Shown here: positions 49,944 to 58,244 of the stretch, piece after piece
Position numbering within the stretch: the stretch's first letter is position 1
Layout: the number at the start of each line of letters is the position of its first letter
Assembly: GCA_019694135.1 (NCBI GenBank)
Contig: JAIBCM010000003.1
Location: forward strand, 1 to 64,000
Length of the DNA: 64,000 bases
From: Verrucomicrobiia bacterium
GTDB lineage: Bacteria; Verrucomicrobiota; Verrucomicrobiia; JADLBR01; JAIBCM01
Reading direction: 5' to 3'
Translations under genes and position numbers: made by a program
The notes under the pieces: generated by a model
The model's input: the letters and a program-made list of their open reading frames with translations, nothing else
The model's database searches: none
What the model was told of the DNA's origin: nothing

Positions 49944-50913
49944 TTTCTCGGAATGGTCACGTGCGCTTCAAGCGTTAAAGCCGCTAAAAACTCTGGCTTT
50001 GTTGACTCATGTCCGACCGGATGGCGATGCTTATGGTAGTTTACTAGGGTTGGGATTGGCACTGGAGGCGCAGGGGAAAAAAGTTTTTCTCTATAATGAA
50101 GATGGGTTGTTGGAAAATTATCGCTTTTTGCCTGGCTCAGAAAAAATCCAAGTCACTCCTAAACAGCCACCGGCGGTCGATGCAGTGATTGCGATTGATA
50201 ATGCAACTTATAAACGTTTAGGGCCGACATTTGTTGGATGGCAGTCCGATATTTTAATTAATATTGATCATCATGTGAGCAATGAACGCTATGGGGAGTT
50301 TAATTTGATTGATCCCAAAGCTCCTGCAACAGGGCAATTGTTGTTTGAACTGTTTACTCACGTGGGATGGGAAATTACGCCCGCCATTGCCGATAATCTT
50401 TTTGTCGCGATTTCTACCGATACGGGGTCGTTTAAATATCGCAATACAACAACGCGCACGTTTGAAGTGGCTGCGGCATTAAGTCAAGCTGGCGCGCGCA
50501 TTGCTGATATGTCTCATCAATGTTATGGTTGCTACCCTTTGCGACGCACGCGTTTATTGAGAGAAGTTTTGCAACAGTTGCAGTTTCGTTACCAGGATCG
50601 GTTGGCTTACTATCCCCTTACCCAAGCGATGTATCGCGCTTCGGGTGCCAAACCGGAAGACACCGAGGGTATGATTGAAACTATTATTTCCAATGAGGGC
50701 GTGGATTTGGCCATTCTGTTTGAAGAAAAAGCCGATGGCGTGATTAAACTTAGTTTTCGTTCCAAAGGAAAAGTTAACGTTAGCGAATTAGCTAAACAGT
50801 TTAACGGCGGCGGACATCCTGAGGCAGCGGGAGCTCAACTGAAGGCTACATTATCTGAAGCTCAGGAAAAAGTTTTGGCTGAAGCAGAAAAATCGCTTTC
50901 TCGTGCGTTGTAA
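49933..50913 (+). CDS. DHH/DHHA1 phosphoesterase, NrnA-like (nanoRNase/pAp phosphatase)
   Basis: 326 aa. The DHH domain has LTHVRPDGDAYGSLLGLGLAL, DAVIAIDNATYKRL and the DHH triad in NIDHHVSNERYGEFN. The DHHA1 domain at the end carries FNGGGHPEAAGAQL. NrnA enzymes degrade 2-5-base RNAs and dephosphorylate pAp, a by-product of sulfate assimilation. That would fit the adjacent CysJ-like gene, which it overlaps by 11 bases. Substrate preference cannot be told from sequence. Confidence 0.9.
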   Translation: MSIDFSEWSRALQALKPLKTLALLTHVRPDGDAYGSLLGLGLALEAQGKKVFLYNEDGLLENYRFLPGSEKIQVTPKQPPAVDAVIAIDNATYKRLGPTFVGWQSDILINIDHHVSNERYGEFNLIDPKAPATGQLLFELFTHVGWEITPAIADNLFVAISTDTGSFKYRNTTTRTFEVAAALSQAGARIADMSHQCYGCYPLRRTRLLREVLQQLQFRYQDRLAYYPLTQAMYRASGAKPEDTEGMIETIISNEGVDLAILFEEKADGVIKLSFRSKGKVNVSELAKQFNGGGHPEAAGAQLKATLSEAQEKVLAEAEKSLSRAL

Positions 50914-50918
50914 AAATC

Positions 50919-52352
50919 ATGGTTTTTAGCTCCATATTATTTCTTACGCTTTTTCTTCCTGTTGTATTGACAGTTTACTTGGCGCTCCCTTGGAAGTTGA
51001 AAAATGTATGGTTGTTGACAGCCAGTCTCTTTTTTTATTTTTGGGGCGAACCGGTTTACGGTTGGGTCATGTTGGTTTCCATTGCTTTAAATTATGGCAT
51101 GGGTCTTTGGGTTCATCGAACGCGTCATCAATCTTCCATTAAATTAATTATTGGTTTAGCCATCGCGGCAAATTTAAGTTTGCTGATCTTTTTTAAGTAT
51201 GCTCATTTTCTTTCGGAAAATTTTAGAGCTTTAGGGATTGGATTTTTTAAAGTGGAAGCGATTCACCTGCCGATTGGTATTTCTTTTTTCACTTTTCAAG
51301 CAATGTCTTATGTCATCGATGTTTATCGGGGCGAAGGACAGATTCAAAAAAATCCCATTAATTTTGGTCTTTATATTGCGTTATTTCCTCAACTCATCGC
51401 GGGTCCTATTGTGCGTTATCATGATGTGGATCGGCAAATTAACCAGCGTCATATCACTCGAGAGGATTTTGCTTATGGAATCGAGCGGTTTATTTTGGGT
51501 CTTAGTAAAAAAGTTTTAATTGCTAATGTCTTGGCCGTGCCTGCGGATAAGGTTTTTCAACTTTCTGCTACGGAATTAACAACGCCTTTGGCGTGGTTAG
51601 GGTTAGTTTGCTACGGGTTACAAATTTACTTCGATTTTTCGGGCTATTCTGACATGGCAATTGGGTTGGGTCACATGTTTGGTTTTAAATTTTTGGAAAA
51701 TTTTAATTATCCTTACATTTCTCGATCTATTACTGAATTTTGGCGGCGCTGGCATATTTCTTTGTCCAGTTGGTTTCGAGATTATCTTTATATTCCGCTC
51801 GGCGGAAATCGCAAAGGGAGTTGGCGCACTTTTTTGAATTTAATAGTGGTTTTTATTCTTTGTGGATTATGGCATGGAGCGAGTTGGAATTTTGTGATTT
51901 GGGGTTTATTTCATGGCGCTTTTCTGGTTTTGGAACGAAGTGGCTTATTTAAATTTTTAATTCGCATCAAATCTCTTGGTCATTTTTACAGCTTATTTAT
52001 CGTTTTATTGGCCTGGGTTTTTTTCCGAGCAGAAACTTTAGAAGGCAGTATTAATTTTTATCGAGCGTTATTTGGTTTCGTTTCTAATATCAATCTTGAA
52101 ACTACGCTTGCTACACTATTGCAACCTTTAACAGTGATTGCTTTGATCGCTGGGATTCTGGCGTCGACTCCTTTGCCGGCTAAATTTTTTAATAAGATTT
52201 TGATTGTGAATCCGCAGCCTTCTGCCTCCTCTCGATTCATAGGTTCTTGTCTTTTGTGCTTACGGCCGATTTGTTTTTTTAGTCTCATCATTTTTTGTAT
52301 GATGCGGTTAGCTTCTGGAACATTTAATCCTTTTATCTATTTTCGATTTTAG
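50919..52352 (+). CDS. MBOAT-family membrane O-acyltransferase (AlgI-like)
   Basis: Moves acetyl groups across the inner membrane for polysaccharide O-acetylation. 477 aa, about 11 hydrophobic segments. MBOAT core signatures: LPIGISFFTFQAMSYVIDVYRG, FPQLIAGPIVRYHD, SITEFWRRWHISLSSWFRDY, YIPLGGNRKG and the conserved His in CGLWHGASWNFVIWG. It is followed four bases later by an AlgJ/AlgX-like partner, the standard pairing for alginate or cellulose acetylation. No alginate genes are nearby, so the acceptor polysaccharide is unknown. Confidence 0.93.
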   Translation: MVFSSILFLTLFLPVVLTVYLALPWKLKNVWLLTASLFFYFWGEPVYGWVMLVSIALNYGMGLWVHRTRHQSSIKLIIGLAIAANLSLLIFFKYAHFLSENFRALGIGFFKVEAIHLPIGISFFTFQAMSYVIDVYRGEGQIQKNPINFGLYIALFPQLIAGPIVRYHDVDRQINQRHITREDFAYGIERFILGLSKKVLIANVLAVPADKVFQLSATELTTPLAWLGLVCYGLQIYFDFSGYSDMAIGLGHMFGFKFLENFNYPYISRSITEFWRRWHISLSSWFRDYLYIPLGGNRKGSWRTFLNLIVVFILCGLWHGASWNFVIWGLFHGAFLVLERSGLFKFLIRIKSLGHFYSLFIVLLAWVFFRAETLEGSINFYRALFGFVSNINLETTLATLLQPLTVIALIAGILASTPLPAKFFNKILIVNPQPSASSRFIGSCLLCLRPICFFSLIIFCMMRLASGTFNPFIYFRF

Positions 52353-52356
52353 GCTT

Positions 52357-53895
52357 ATGCTTCGCTCTCCCTTCAAAATCATTAGCGATTGGTTATTAAT
52401 TAGCACTTTCTTTATTACGCTGTGGTTGCCTTTGGCAGATAATTATTTTCATTGGGATCCGACGCTGTCTGCAAAAGAAAATCGGAATTTGACTCCGCCT
52501 CCTGAATGGAAATGGAAGAAAAAAGCGCTGCAAAAATTTCCTTTAGCATGGGAGGCTTATTACAAAGATTATTTCGGTTGGCGTAATAGTCTTTTGTGGG
52601 GACATAATTGGTTATTGGTGGGCGGATTAAAACAATCCACTTCAGAAGATATTGTTATTGGGGAAAAAGGATGGCTTTATACTGCCAATGATGACACCTT
52701 GCTTGATTATCAAGGTTTATTGACGTTGAGCCAGGAAGAATTAGAGTTCTTTCGTCAAACGTTAGAAGAACGTCGAGATTGGTTGAAAAAAAGAAATTGC
52801 CGTTTTTTATTTATCATTACTCCTGATAAACAATCCATTTATCCTGAATATTTGCCGAAATATTTGCAAAATCGCAAAGAAGAAACTCGAGCGGATCAAT
52901 TGATAAAATATCTGAAAAAAAATTCTGATCTGGAAATTATTGATAGCAGACTGTTTCTCAAGCAAGCCAAAGGGTTAGGCACACTTTTTTATTTAACCGA
53001 CACTCACTGGAATAAGTTAGGTGCGTGGGTCATTTATCAACAGATTGCTAATTTTTTGAGAAAAAATTTTCCGGCTTTGCCGCCGACTGATCTCAAACAA
53101 TTTAAAATAGAAAATCTCCCTTTTTCAGGCGATCTTTCTTTGGTATTAGGTATGTCACATTATTTTATAGAAAAAGCGCCACAACTTACTCCGGTAACAT
53201 CATTTCGAGCTATTGAAATTCCTAATCCTGCTTTTCGTGTGACAAAAATTGACGATCCGACTTTGCCCAAGGCGCTCGTCCATCGCGACTCTTTTTTTAA
53301 TGCCCTTATTCCTTTTACCTCAGAACTTTTTCAAACTGCTACTTATATTTGGGATTATAAATTAAATACTAAAATTGTAGAAAAAGAGAAACCTGACATC
53401 GTTATTTTAGAGATGGTTGAGCGCATGATTCCTAGGCTTACACCTAATCCTAGCGGTATGCGCGATCGGCCTTTGGATCAAGATTTTTCTCTTTCTACAA
53501 ATATTCTTTTTTCTCTTAATCTGGATGCACCACAAAAAGTAAAAAATCGAAATTTAGAACTCAATCCACAGAATATAGGTTGGTGGTTAACTCCTAATGG
53601 ACCGAAAGCTCAACTTATTCTTCCCGAATTTGCTTTTTCCTCAAATCAAGCCACGGTTGTTTCAGTTAAAATAACCTCCCCCATTAAAACTAAATTGTGC
53701 CTTCTTTACAAAACACAAACTGACCACAAATATCGAACTTGGCGCCAAGAAGTTTGTAGACTACAACCCGGTGTTAACGACTGTTTATTTTACCTTAACC
53801 ACACATTAATTTCAGATCGACTGCGCCTTGATTTGATAGAAGCAGATCAACCTTACCTTTTGCAAGGTCTAGAAGTGCGCGCCATACCCCGATAG
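52357..53895 (+). CDS. AlgJ/AlgX-like O-acetyltransferase (SGNH-type)
   Basis: 512 aa with one N-terminal transmembrane segment (about 10-28). The acetyltransferase domain (about 70-360) has GEKGWLY, LFIITPDKQSIYPEYLP, the catalytic-type DTHWNKLGAWVIYQQ and VHRDSFFNALIPF (probable nucleophile Ser). Its C-terminal part (about 390-512) is beta-rich, like a carbohydrate-binding module. With the MBOAT protein it would place acetyl groups on an exported polysaccharide in the periplasm. Confidence 0.85.
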   Translation: MLRSPFKIISDWLLISTFFITLWLPLADNYFHWDPTLSAKENRNLTPPPEWKWKKKALQKFPLAWEAYYKDYFGWRNSLLWGHNWLLVGGLKQSTSEDIVIGEKGWLYTANDDTLLDYQGLLTLSQEELEFFRQTLEERRDWLKKRNCRFLFIITPDKQSIYPEYLPKYLQNRKEETRADQLIKYLKKNSDLEIIDSRLFLKQAKGLGTLFYLTDTHWNKLGAWVIYQQIANFLRKNFPALPPTDLKQFKIENLPFSGDLSLVLGMSHYFIEKAPQLTPVTSFRAIEIPNPAFRVTKIDDPTLPKALVHRDSFFNALIPFTSELFQTATYIWDYKLNTKIVEKEKPDIVILEMVERMIPRLTPNPSGMRDRPLDQDFSLSTNILFSLNLDAPQKVKNRNLELNPQNIGWWLTPNGPKAQLILPEFAFSSNQATVVSVKITSPIKTKLCLLYKTQTDHKYRTWRQEVCRLQPGVNDCLFYLNHTLISDRLRLDLIEADQPYLLQGLEVRAIPR

Positions 53896-53920
53896 GCGTT
53901 ACTGTTTTCGGTGTCTCTTG

Positions 53921-54271
53921 TTAACCTGGCGGCCAATCAAGTTTTCTTCCCCCTAACAAATGAAGATGCAAATGAGGCACGGCTTCGCCGGCGTCTGGAC
54001 CGTTATTAAACACAAGACGAAAACCAGTTTTTGTTAGCCCGAGATCGCGCGCGAGCTTCTGAGCTGTCAAAAGCATTTTTCCTAGCAACTCGGCATCTGC
54101 TTCCTCAGCCGCTGCAATTCGCTCAATAGGTTTTTTAGGAATAATAAGCACATGGACGGGGGCTTGAGGTGCAATATCGTGAAATGCTAAAATCTCATCA
54201 TTCTCAAAAACGATTTGTGCAGGAATCTTGCGTTGAATGATTTTTGAAAAAATAGTCTCTTCTTTTTCCAT
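53921..54271 (-). CDS. hinT: HIT-family nucleotide hydrolase (HinT)
   Basis: Small purine nucleoside phosphoramidase. 116 aa. It opens IFSKIIQRKIPAQIVFENDEILAFHDIAPQAPVHVLIIPK and ends with the triad VPHLHLHLLGGR, the HxHxH motif of the HIT superfamily. It is convergent with the AlgX-like gene (25-base gap) and divergent from the TPR gene. Confidence 0.95.
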   Translation of the reverse strand: MEKEETIFSKIIQRKIPAQIVFENDEILAFHDIAPQAPVHVLIIPKKPIERIAAAEEADAELLGKMLLTAQKLARDLGLTKTGFRLVFNNGPDAGEAVPHLHLHLLGGRKLDWPPG

Positions 54272-54356
54272 AATTAATCTTTCAATTAAAATAAATTGAC
54301 AACTGCTTACACTTATTCAAATTTGCTATAGAGCATAGGGATTGCTTAATCAAGTC

Positions 54357-54746
54357 ATGGAAAAGACCATTATTTCGCCAACGGTAGAGATTAGCTTCTA
54401 TGAAAGCTTGCACTCGCGTTATCCCGACGATTGGGAAATTATTAAAGTTTTGGCTGATTATTATATGGAAGCGCAACTTTATCCCGAAGCTTTAGCTCTT
54501 GATGAGCGCATTATCGCGCAATTTCCTAACGACGCCCTTGCCCATTATAATTACGCTTGTAGCCTTTGTCGCATCCATCAACTGGAAGCCTCGTTGATGG
54601 CCCTCCAAAAAGCGATTGATCTCGGCTATCATAATTGGGATTTTTTACTGCACGACAAAGATCTAGAAGAACTTCGTAACCAGCCAAACTTCCCAAAATG
54701 GGTTCAAAATAATTTGCCAGGCAAAACTTGGCGCGCTCAATTTTGA
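54357..54746 (+). CDS. Small TPR protein
   Basis: 129 aa from the ATG at 54357; a TTG at 54342 would add five residues. Two or three TPR-like units (YPDDWEIIKVLADYYMEAQLYPEALALDE; FPNDALAHYNYACSLCRI; ALQKAIDLGYHNWDFLLHDKDLEEL) span most of the length. The final unit (DLEELRNQPNFPKWV) is typical of TPR proteins in PVC genomes. No signal peptide. Partner unknown. Confidence 0.75.
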   Translation: MEKTIISPTVEISFYESLHSRYPDDWEIIKVLADYYMEAQLYPEALALDERIIAQFPNDALAHYNYACSLCRIHQLEASLMALQKAIDLGYHNWDFLLHDKDLEELRNQPNFPKWVQNNLPGKTWRAQF

Positions 54747-54799
54747 AAAATTTGTTTTTTGATTATTTTGCATCAGCAGATTTGGGATTAAAAAATAAA

Positions 54800-54891
54800 G
54801 GACAGGAAATCATAGCAAAATTAATTCCGCTACCGTTGCTGCCTTCCGGCCCTGGCGGGGTTGACGGTCTAACTCTCTACCATTCCTGTCC
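54800..54891 (-). ncRNA. ffs: Signal recognition particle RNA (small bacterial type)
   Basis: On the minus strand this 92-base region begins GGACAGGAA and ends TTCCTGTCC, a nine-pair terminal helix. Between them lies the conserved SRP RNA core CCGCCAGGGCCGGAAGGCAG with the GGAA tetraloop and the asymmetric internal loops bound by the Ffh M domain. It has the domain IV hairpin only, without an Alu domain, like the E. coli 4.5S RNA. It works with Ffh and with FtsY, whose gene is at 16739. The rest of 54747-54963 holds nothing else supported. Confidence 0.95.
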
Positions 54892-54969
54892 ACATTCAAA
54901 ATAAAGAAAATTTTCTTTCACACAAACCTTTTCTCCCAAGACAATATCTGCTAACAGCAATGCTTGCTT

Positions 54970-55851
54970 ATGACACTGGTAAACTATCTCAAGAAAAGTC
55001 AGCGCACTGTTGACCAAGCTCTGAATCGTTATTTGCCCGCAGCTAATCAAACGCCAAAAACAATTCATCAGGCTATGCGCTACAGCATTTTTGCAGGTGG
55101 CAAACGCTTGCGACCTATTTTGTGTTTAGCCGCCGCGGAAGCTTGTGGCGGAAAATCTCAAGGAGCGCTCCCCCTCGCCTGTTCTGTAGAATGTATTCAC
55201 ACTTATTCTTTGATTCACGACGATTTACCCTGTATGGACAACGACGACTTTCGTCGTGGCAAACCTACTTCTCATAAAGTTTATGGTGAAGGCATTGCTG
55301 TATTAGCCGGTGATGCTTTGCTAACAAGCGCCTTCGAAATTGCTGCGACCTGTCGTGCCTGGCCTCGTTATTCGCATACTGATGTCATTAGCGAAATTGC
55401 TCAAGCAGCAGGCAGCCAATTTCTTATTGCTGGCCAAGTCATGGACATCGAAAATGAAGGCAAAAAAATTTCCTTTGCTACATTAAAAAAAATTCACGAA
55501 AATAAAACTGCCGCCCTCATTCGCACCTCAGTGCGGCTCGGCGCCATGTCAGCCAATGCCACACCAGCTCAACTCAAACACATTTCCGAATTTGGTCATG
55601 CACTCGGACTCGCCTTCCAAATCATTGATGACATTCTTGATATCACACAAACCACTGAAAAATTAGGCAAAAGCGCGGGCAAAGATCTCAAATCCCAAAA
55701 AGCAACCTACCCTGCCCTACTAGGTTTACCTAAAGCTCAAAAAGAAGCTGATTATTGGACCCAAAAAGCGCGAAACTCACTTAAACCGTTTGGGAAAAAA
55801 GCGAAAAATCTTCATGCCCTTGCCGACTATTTACTCCAACGCGATAATTGA
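54970..55851 (+). CDS. ispA: Polyprenyl synthetase (farnesyl/geranylgeranyl diphosphate synthase)
   Basis: Condenses IPP with allylic diphosphates. 293 aa from the ATG at 54970 (an in-frame TTG lies six bases earlier). First Asp-rich motif in LIHDDLPCMDNDD, the GGKRLRP loop, the KTAALIRTSVRLGA region and second motif FQIIDDILDIT are intact. The CMDNDDFRRGKPTSH wording is that of the IspA group. Chain length (C15 or C20) is not certain. It is followed nine bases later by the laccase-domain gene. Confidence 0.92.
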   Translation: MTLVNYLKKSQRTVDQALNRYLPAANQTPKTIHQAMRYSIFAGGKRLRPILCLAAAEACGGKSQGALPLACSVECIHTYSLIHDDLPCMDNDDFRRGKPTSHKVYGEGIAVLAGDALLTSAFEIAATCRAWPRYSHTDVISEIAQAAGSQFLIAGQVMDIENEGKKISFATLKKIHENKTAALIRTSVRLGAMSANATPAQLKHISEFGHALGLAFQIIDDILDITQTTEKLGKSAGKDLKSQKATYPALLGLPKAQKEADYWTQKARNSLKPFGKKAKNLHALADYLLQRDN

Positions 55852-55860
55852 AGTTTATTC

Positions 55861-56478
55861 ATGAGTTTTATCCAATTTCCCGCTTTACAAAAAATAGATT
55901 GGATCGAACACATTTTTACCACACGTCACGCTACGGCTACACCCGAACGCCATGTTGACAATCTCGTGTTAAGAGAAAAATTGCCCATAACTCCATATGC
56001 TTGGAAAAGTGCTCAACAAATCCACAGCAACCGGGTTGTTGTAGTCACCAAACAATCTGAAAATTGCCAACCCGAGACTGATGCCCTTTGCACCCAAGAA
56101 AAAAACATCGCTTTAGCGATTTCTGTAGCTGACTGTTGTGTTATTTACGTTGTTGATCCCCTGACCCAAAGCATCGGACTTGCTCATTCCGGCCGTCAAG
56201 GCACAGAGAAAAACATTCTTCAAACGCTAGTAGAAGAAATGAAAATAACTTTTGGCACTGCACCCTCTCAACTCATTGTTCAACTTAGCCCCTGTATTCG
56301 TTTTCCTAACTATCCCATCGACTTTGTTTCTCAAATCAAAACCCAAGCGAAAGTACTGGGCATACAACAGTTTTACGATTGTGAAATTTGCACGGCTTCG
56401 AATCTTGATCACTACTATTCTTATCGAGCAGAACAAGGTAAAACGGGTCGCATGATGGCCGTGCTAGCAAAAAAATAA
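55861..56478 (+). CDS. Laccase-domain (YfiH/PgeF-type) purine nucleosidase or peptidoglycan-editing protein
   Basis: 205 aa. The family's metal-site pattern is visible: QQIHSNRVVVV (His), ADCCVIYVVD (Cys) and GLAHSGRQGTEKNIL (His). The end is CTASNLDHYYSYRAEQGKTGRMM. Members bind zinc or copper and act on purine nucleosides or remove wrongly placed L-Ser from peptidoglycan precursors. The product here is not resolved. The protein is a little short compared with the usual 240. No signal peptide, so it is cytoplasmic. Confidence 0.88.
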   Translation: MSFIQFPALQKIDWIEHIFTTRHATATPERHVDNLVLREKLPITPYAWKSAQQIHSNRVVVVTKQSENCQPETDALCTQEKNIALAISVADCCVIYVVDPLTQSIGLAHSGRQGTEKNILQTLVEEMKITFGTAPSQLIVQLSPCIRFPNYPIDFVSQIKTQAKVLGIQQFYDCEICTASNLDHYYSYRAEQGKTGRMMAVLAKK

Positions 56479-56507
56479 TTTTTACGTTTTCTAAATCAGA
56501 ATAAATC

Positions 56508-57029
56508 TTACTTGCAACTTTGAGCGGCTAACCATAACCAGTCCGATAATCGGTTGAGATAAATAGTCGTTTGAATATTCGAAAAAGCTCCCCTTTCTCT
56601 TAATTGCCAAACCTCTCTTTCCGCTCGTCGACATATTGTTCTCGCAACATGAAGCGCTGCAGAAAAACTGGTGGAACCCGGAGTGTCCCAACCTTCAAAA
56701 GAAGGAGACGTTTTTTCAATAGCTGAAATCTTTCCCTCCCACCGTTTAACCATTTCCTCAGAAACAAAAGAAAATCCTTTTTCTTGATAACGTTCCCGAT
56801 CTTCAGACAAAACAGATAACTCTCCCATCACGATTACCAATTCTTTTTGTGCTTGGAAGAGTTCCTGTTTGATTGACTCATTTTCTGCCAGACTTCGTGC
56901 CATGCCTAATGCGGCATTTAACTCATCCACCGCTCCATAAGCCGCTACGCGTGGATCGGTTTTTGAGACGCGTCGATTGAACATTAACCCTGTCGTTCCA
57001 TTATCTCCCGTTTTAGTAACGATTGACAT
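56508..57029 (-). CDS. Cob(I)alamin adenosyltransferase, PduO type
   Basis: Forms adenosylcobalamin from Co(I) corrinoid and ATP. 173 aa. The PduO start TKTGDNGTTGLMFNRRVSKTDPRVAAYGAVDELNAALG contains the ATP-binding TKTGD...T and the AYGAVDELN motif. The C-terminal RRAEREVW (with FSAALHVARTICRRAERE) matches the trimer active site. No cobalamin-dependent enzyme or riboswitch is in the window. It is divergent from the M24 peptidase (38-base gap). Confidence 0.93.
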   Translation of the reverse strand: MSIVTKTGDNGTTGLMFNRRVSKTDPRVAAYGAVDELNAALGMARSLAENESIKQELFQAQKELVIVMGELSVLSEDRERYQEKGFSFVSEEMVKRWEGKISAIEKTSPSFEGWDTPGSTSFSAALHVARTICRRAEREVWQLRERGAFSNIQTTIYLNRLSDWLWLAAQSCK

Positions 57030-57067
57030 ATCTTTAGATTAGCCTAAGGCAAAACAAACGCAATGCT

Positions 57068-58204
57068 ATGAAAAAGCCATTGGCTAAACTTCTATATGGG
57101 GCGAGTGAAACTGACGCCAATCTTCTCTACGTTACCCAATTTTTTGCGCCTGATTCTTTCCTTTGGATTTCGATTTCCAAAAAAGAAAAAGAGAAAACTT
57201 ATGGATTTTTTTCTGACCTGGAAATTGATCGTGCACGACGTACGGCTCGAATCACTCACTGCTTTTCTATCACAAATTTTTCTATTCTCAAAAAATTTGC
57301 TAAAATAAAAAATAAAGACATCGCCGCCTTGCTTTCTTTTCTTGAAGAAAAGGAAATTCGACATCTTACCGTTCCCTATACGTTTCCAGCCGGCATCGCT
57401 GAGTTACTAAAAAAGCAAGGCTTACAACTTTCGCTGGTAAAAGATGCGGATTTATTTCCAGAACGTCGTGCCAAAACAACTCTTGAAATCAAATATCTTA
57501 AACAGGCTCAAGCCGTTGCAGAGCTAGGTATGGCTCGCGCGAAAGAACTGTTGCAACGAGCTAAAATTACTTCAAATGGGTTTTTGCAACTCAATCACCA
57601 GCGCCTCACCTCAGAAAAAATACAGGCTGAAATTAATGTTGCCCTTGCTTACGCCGGCGCCGTAGGAGTTCATACCATTGTCGCCGGAGGTGAACAAGCT
57701 TGTGATCCTCACGAACGAGGTTATGGTCCCCTACGAGCCAATGAACTTATCATTGTCGATATCTTTCCTCGAGTGATTAAAAGTGGGTATTGGGGCGATA
57801 TCACTCGCACTTTCGTGCGTGGAAAAGCTTCCGAATCTCAACAAAAACTTTATCAAACCGTTTTGACAGGTCAAAAACGTGCTCTTCAACAATTACACGA
57901 TAATTGTGATGGAATAAAAATTCAACAAGACATTCGCAATTTTTTTACTGAACAAGGTTACCCAACTGAAATTCGCAAAAAACGTCACGTCGGTTTTTTT
58001 CATGGCTTAGGTCATGGTGTGGGTTTGGAAATTCACGAATCACCCCGTTTTGGCTCAGGAAAATTGAGAAAAAATGATGCAATTACCGTTGAACCAGGTC
58101 TCTATTATCCTGGTTTAGGTGGAGTACGTGTGGAAGATCTTGTTGTGATTGAAAAGACTGGCTATCAAAACTTGACGCGATTTTCGAAAAATTTAGTTTT
58201 ATAG
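57068..58204 (+). CDS. M24-family aminopeptidase P-like metallopeptidase
   Basis: 378 aa. The creatinase/aminopeptidase fold begins near residue 140 (LKQAQAVAELGMARAKELL). The two-metal site residues appear in order: Asp in LIIVDIFPRV, Asp in GYWGDITRTFV, His in FHGLGHGVGLEIHE and Glu in AITVEPGLYYP and VRVEDLVVI. The N-terminal domain (1-130) is shorter and divergent from that of PepP, and HGLGHGVGLEIHE is well kept. Xaa-Pro aminopeptidase or dipeptidase is the likely activity. It is a single gene between the PduO-type gene and secA. Confidence 0.88.
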   Translation: MKKPLAKLLYGASETDANLLYVTQFFAPDSFLWISISKKEKEKTYGFFSDLEIDRARRTARITHCFSITNFSILKKFAKIKNKDIAALLSFLEEKEIRHLTVPYTFPAGIAELLKKQGLQLSLVKDADLFPERRAKTTLEIKYLKQAQAVAELGMARAKELLQRAKITSNGFLQLNHQRLTSEKIQAEINVALAYAGAVGVHTIVAGGEQACDPHERGYGPLRANELIIVDIFPRVIKSGYWGDITRTFVRGKASESQQKLYQTVLTGQKRALQQLHDNCDGIKIQQDIRNFFTEQGYPTEIRKKRHVGFFHGLGHGVGLEIHESPRFGSGKLRKNDAITVEPGLYYPGLGGVRVEDLVVIEKTGYQNLTRFSKNLVL

Positions 58205-58244
58205 TCTTATTAAACTGCAATAATGCGTCCTTTCTAAATTTGTT

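Noticed and set aside
35267-57047. TTAGCCTAA found in both short divergent gaps (35267-35275 and 57039-57047)
   Set aside because: Nine bases in AT-rich gaps can recur by chance; spacing to the genes differs and no third copy was noticed.
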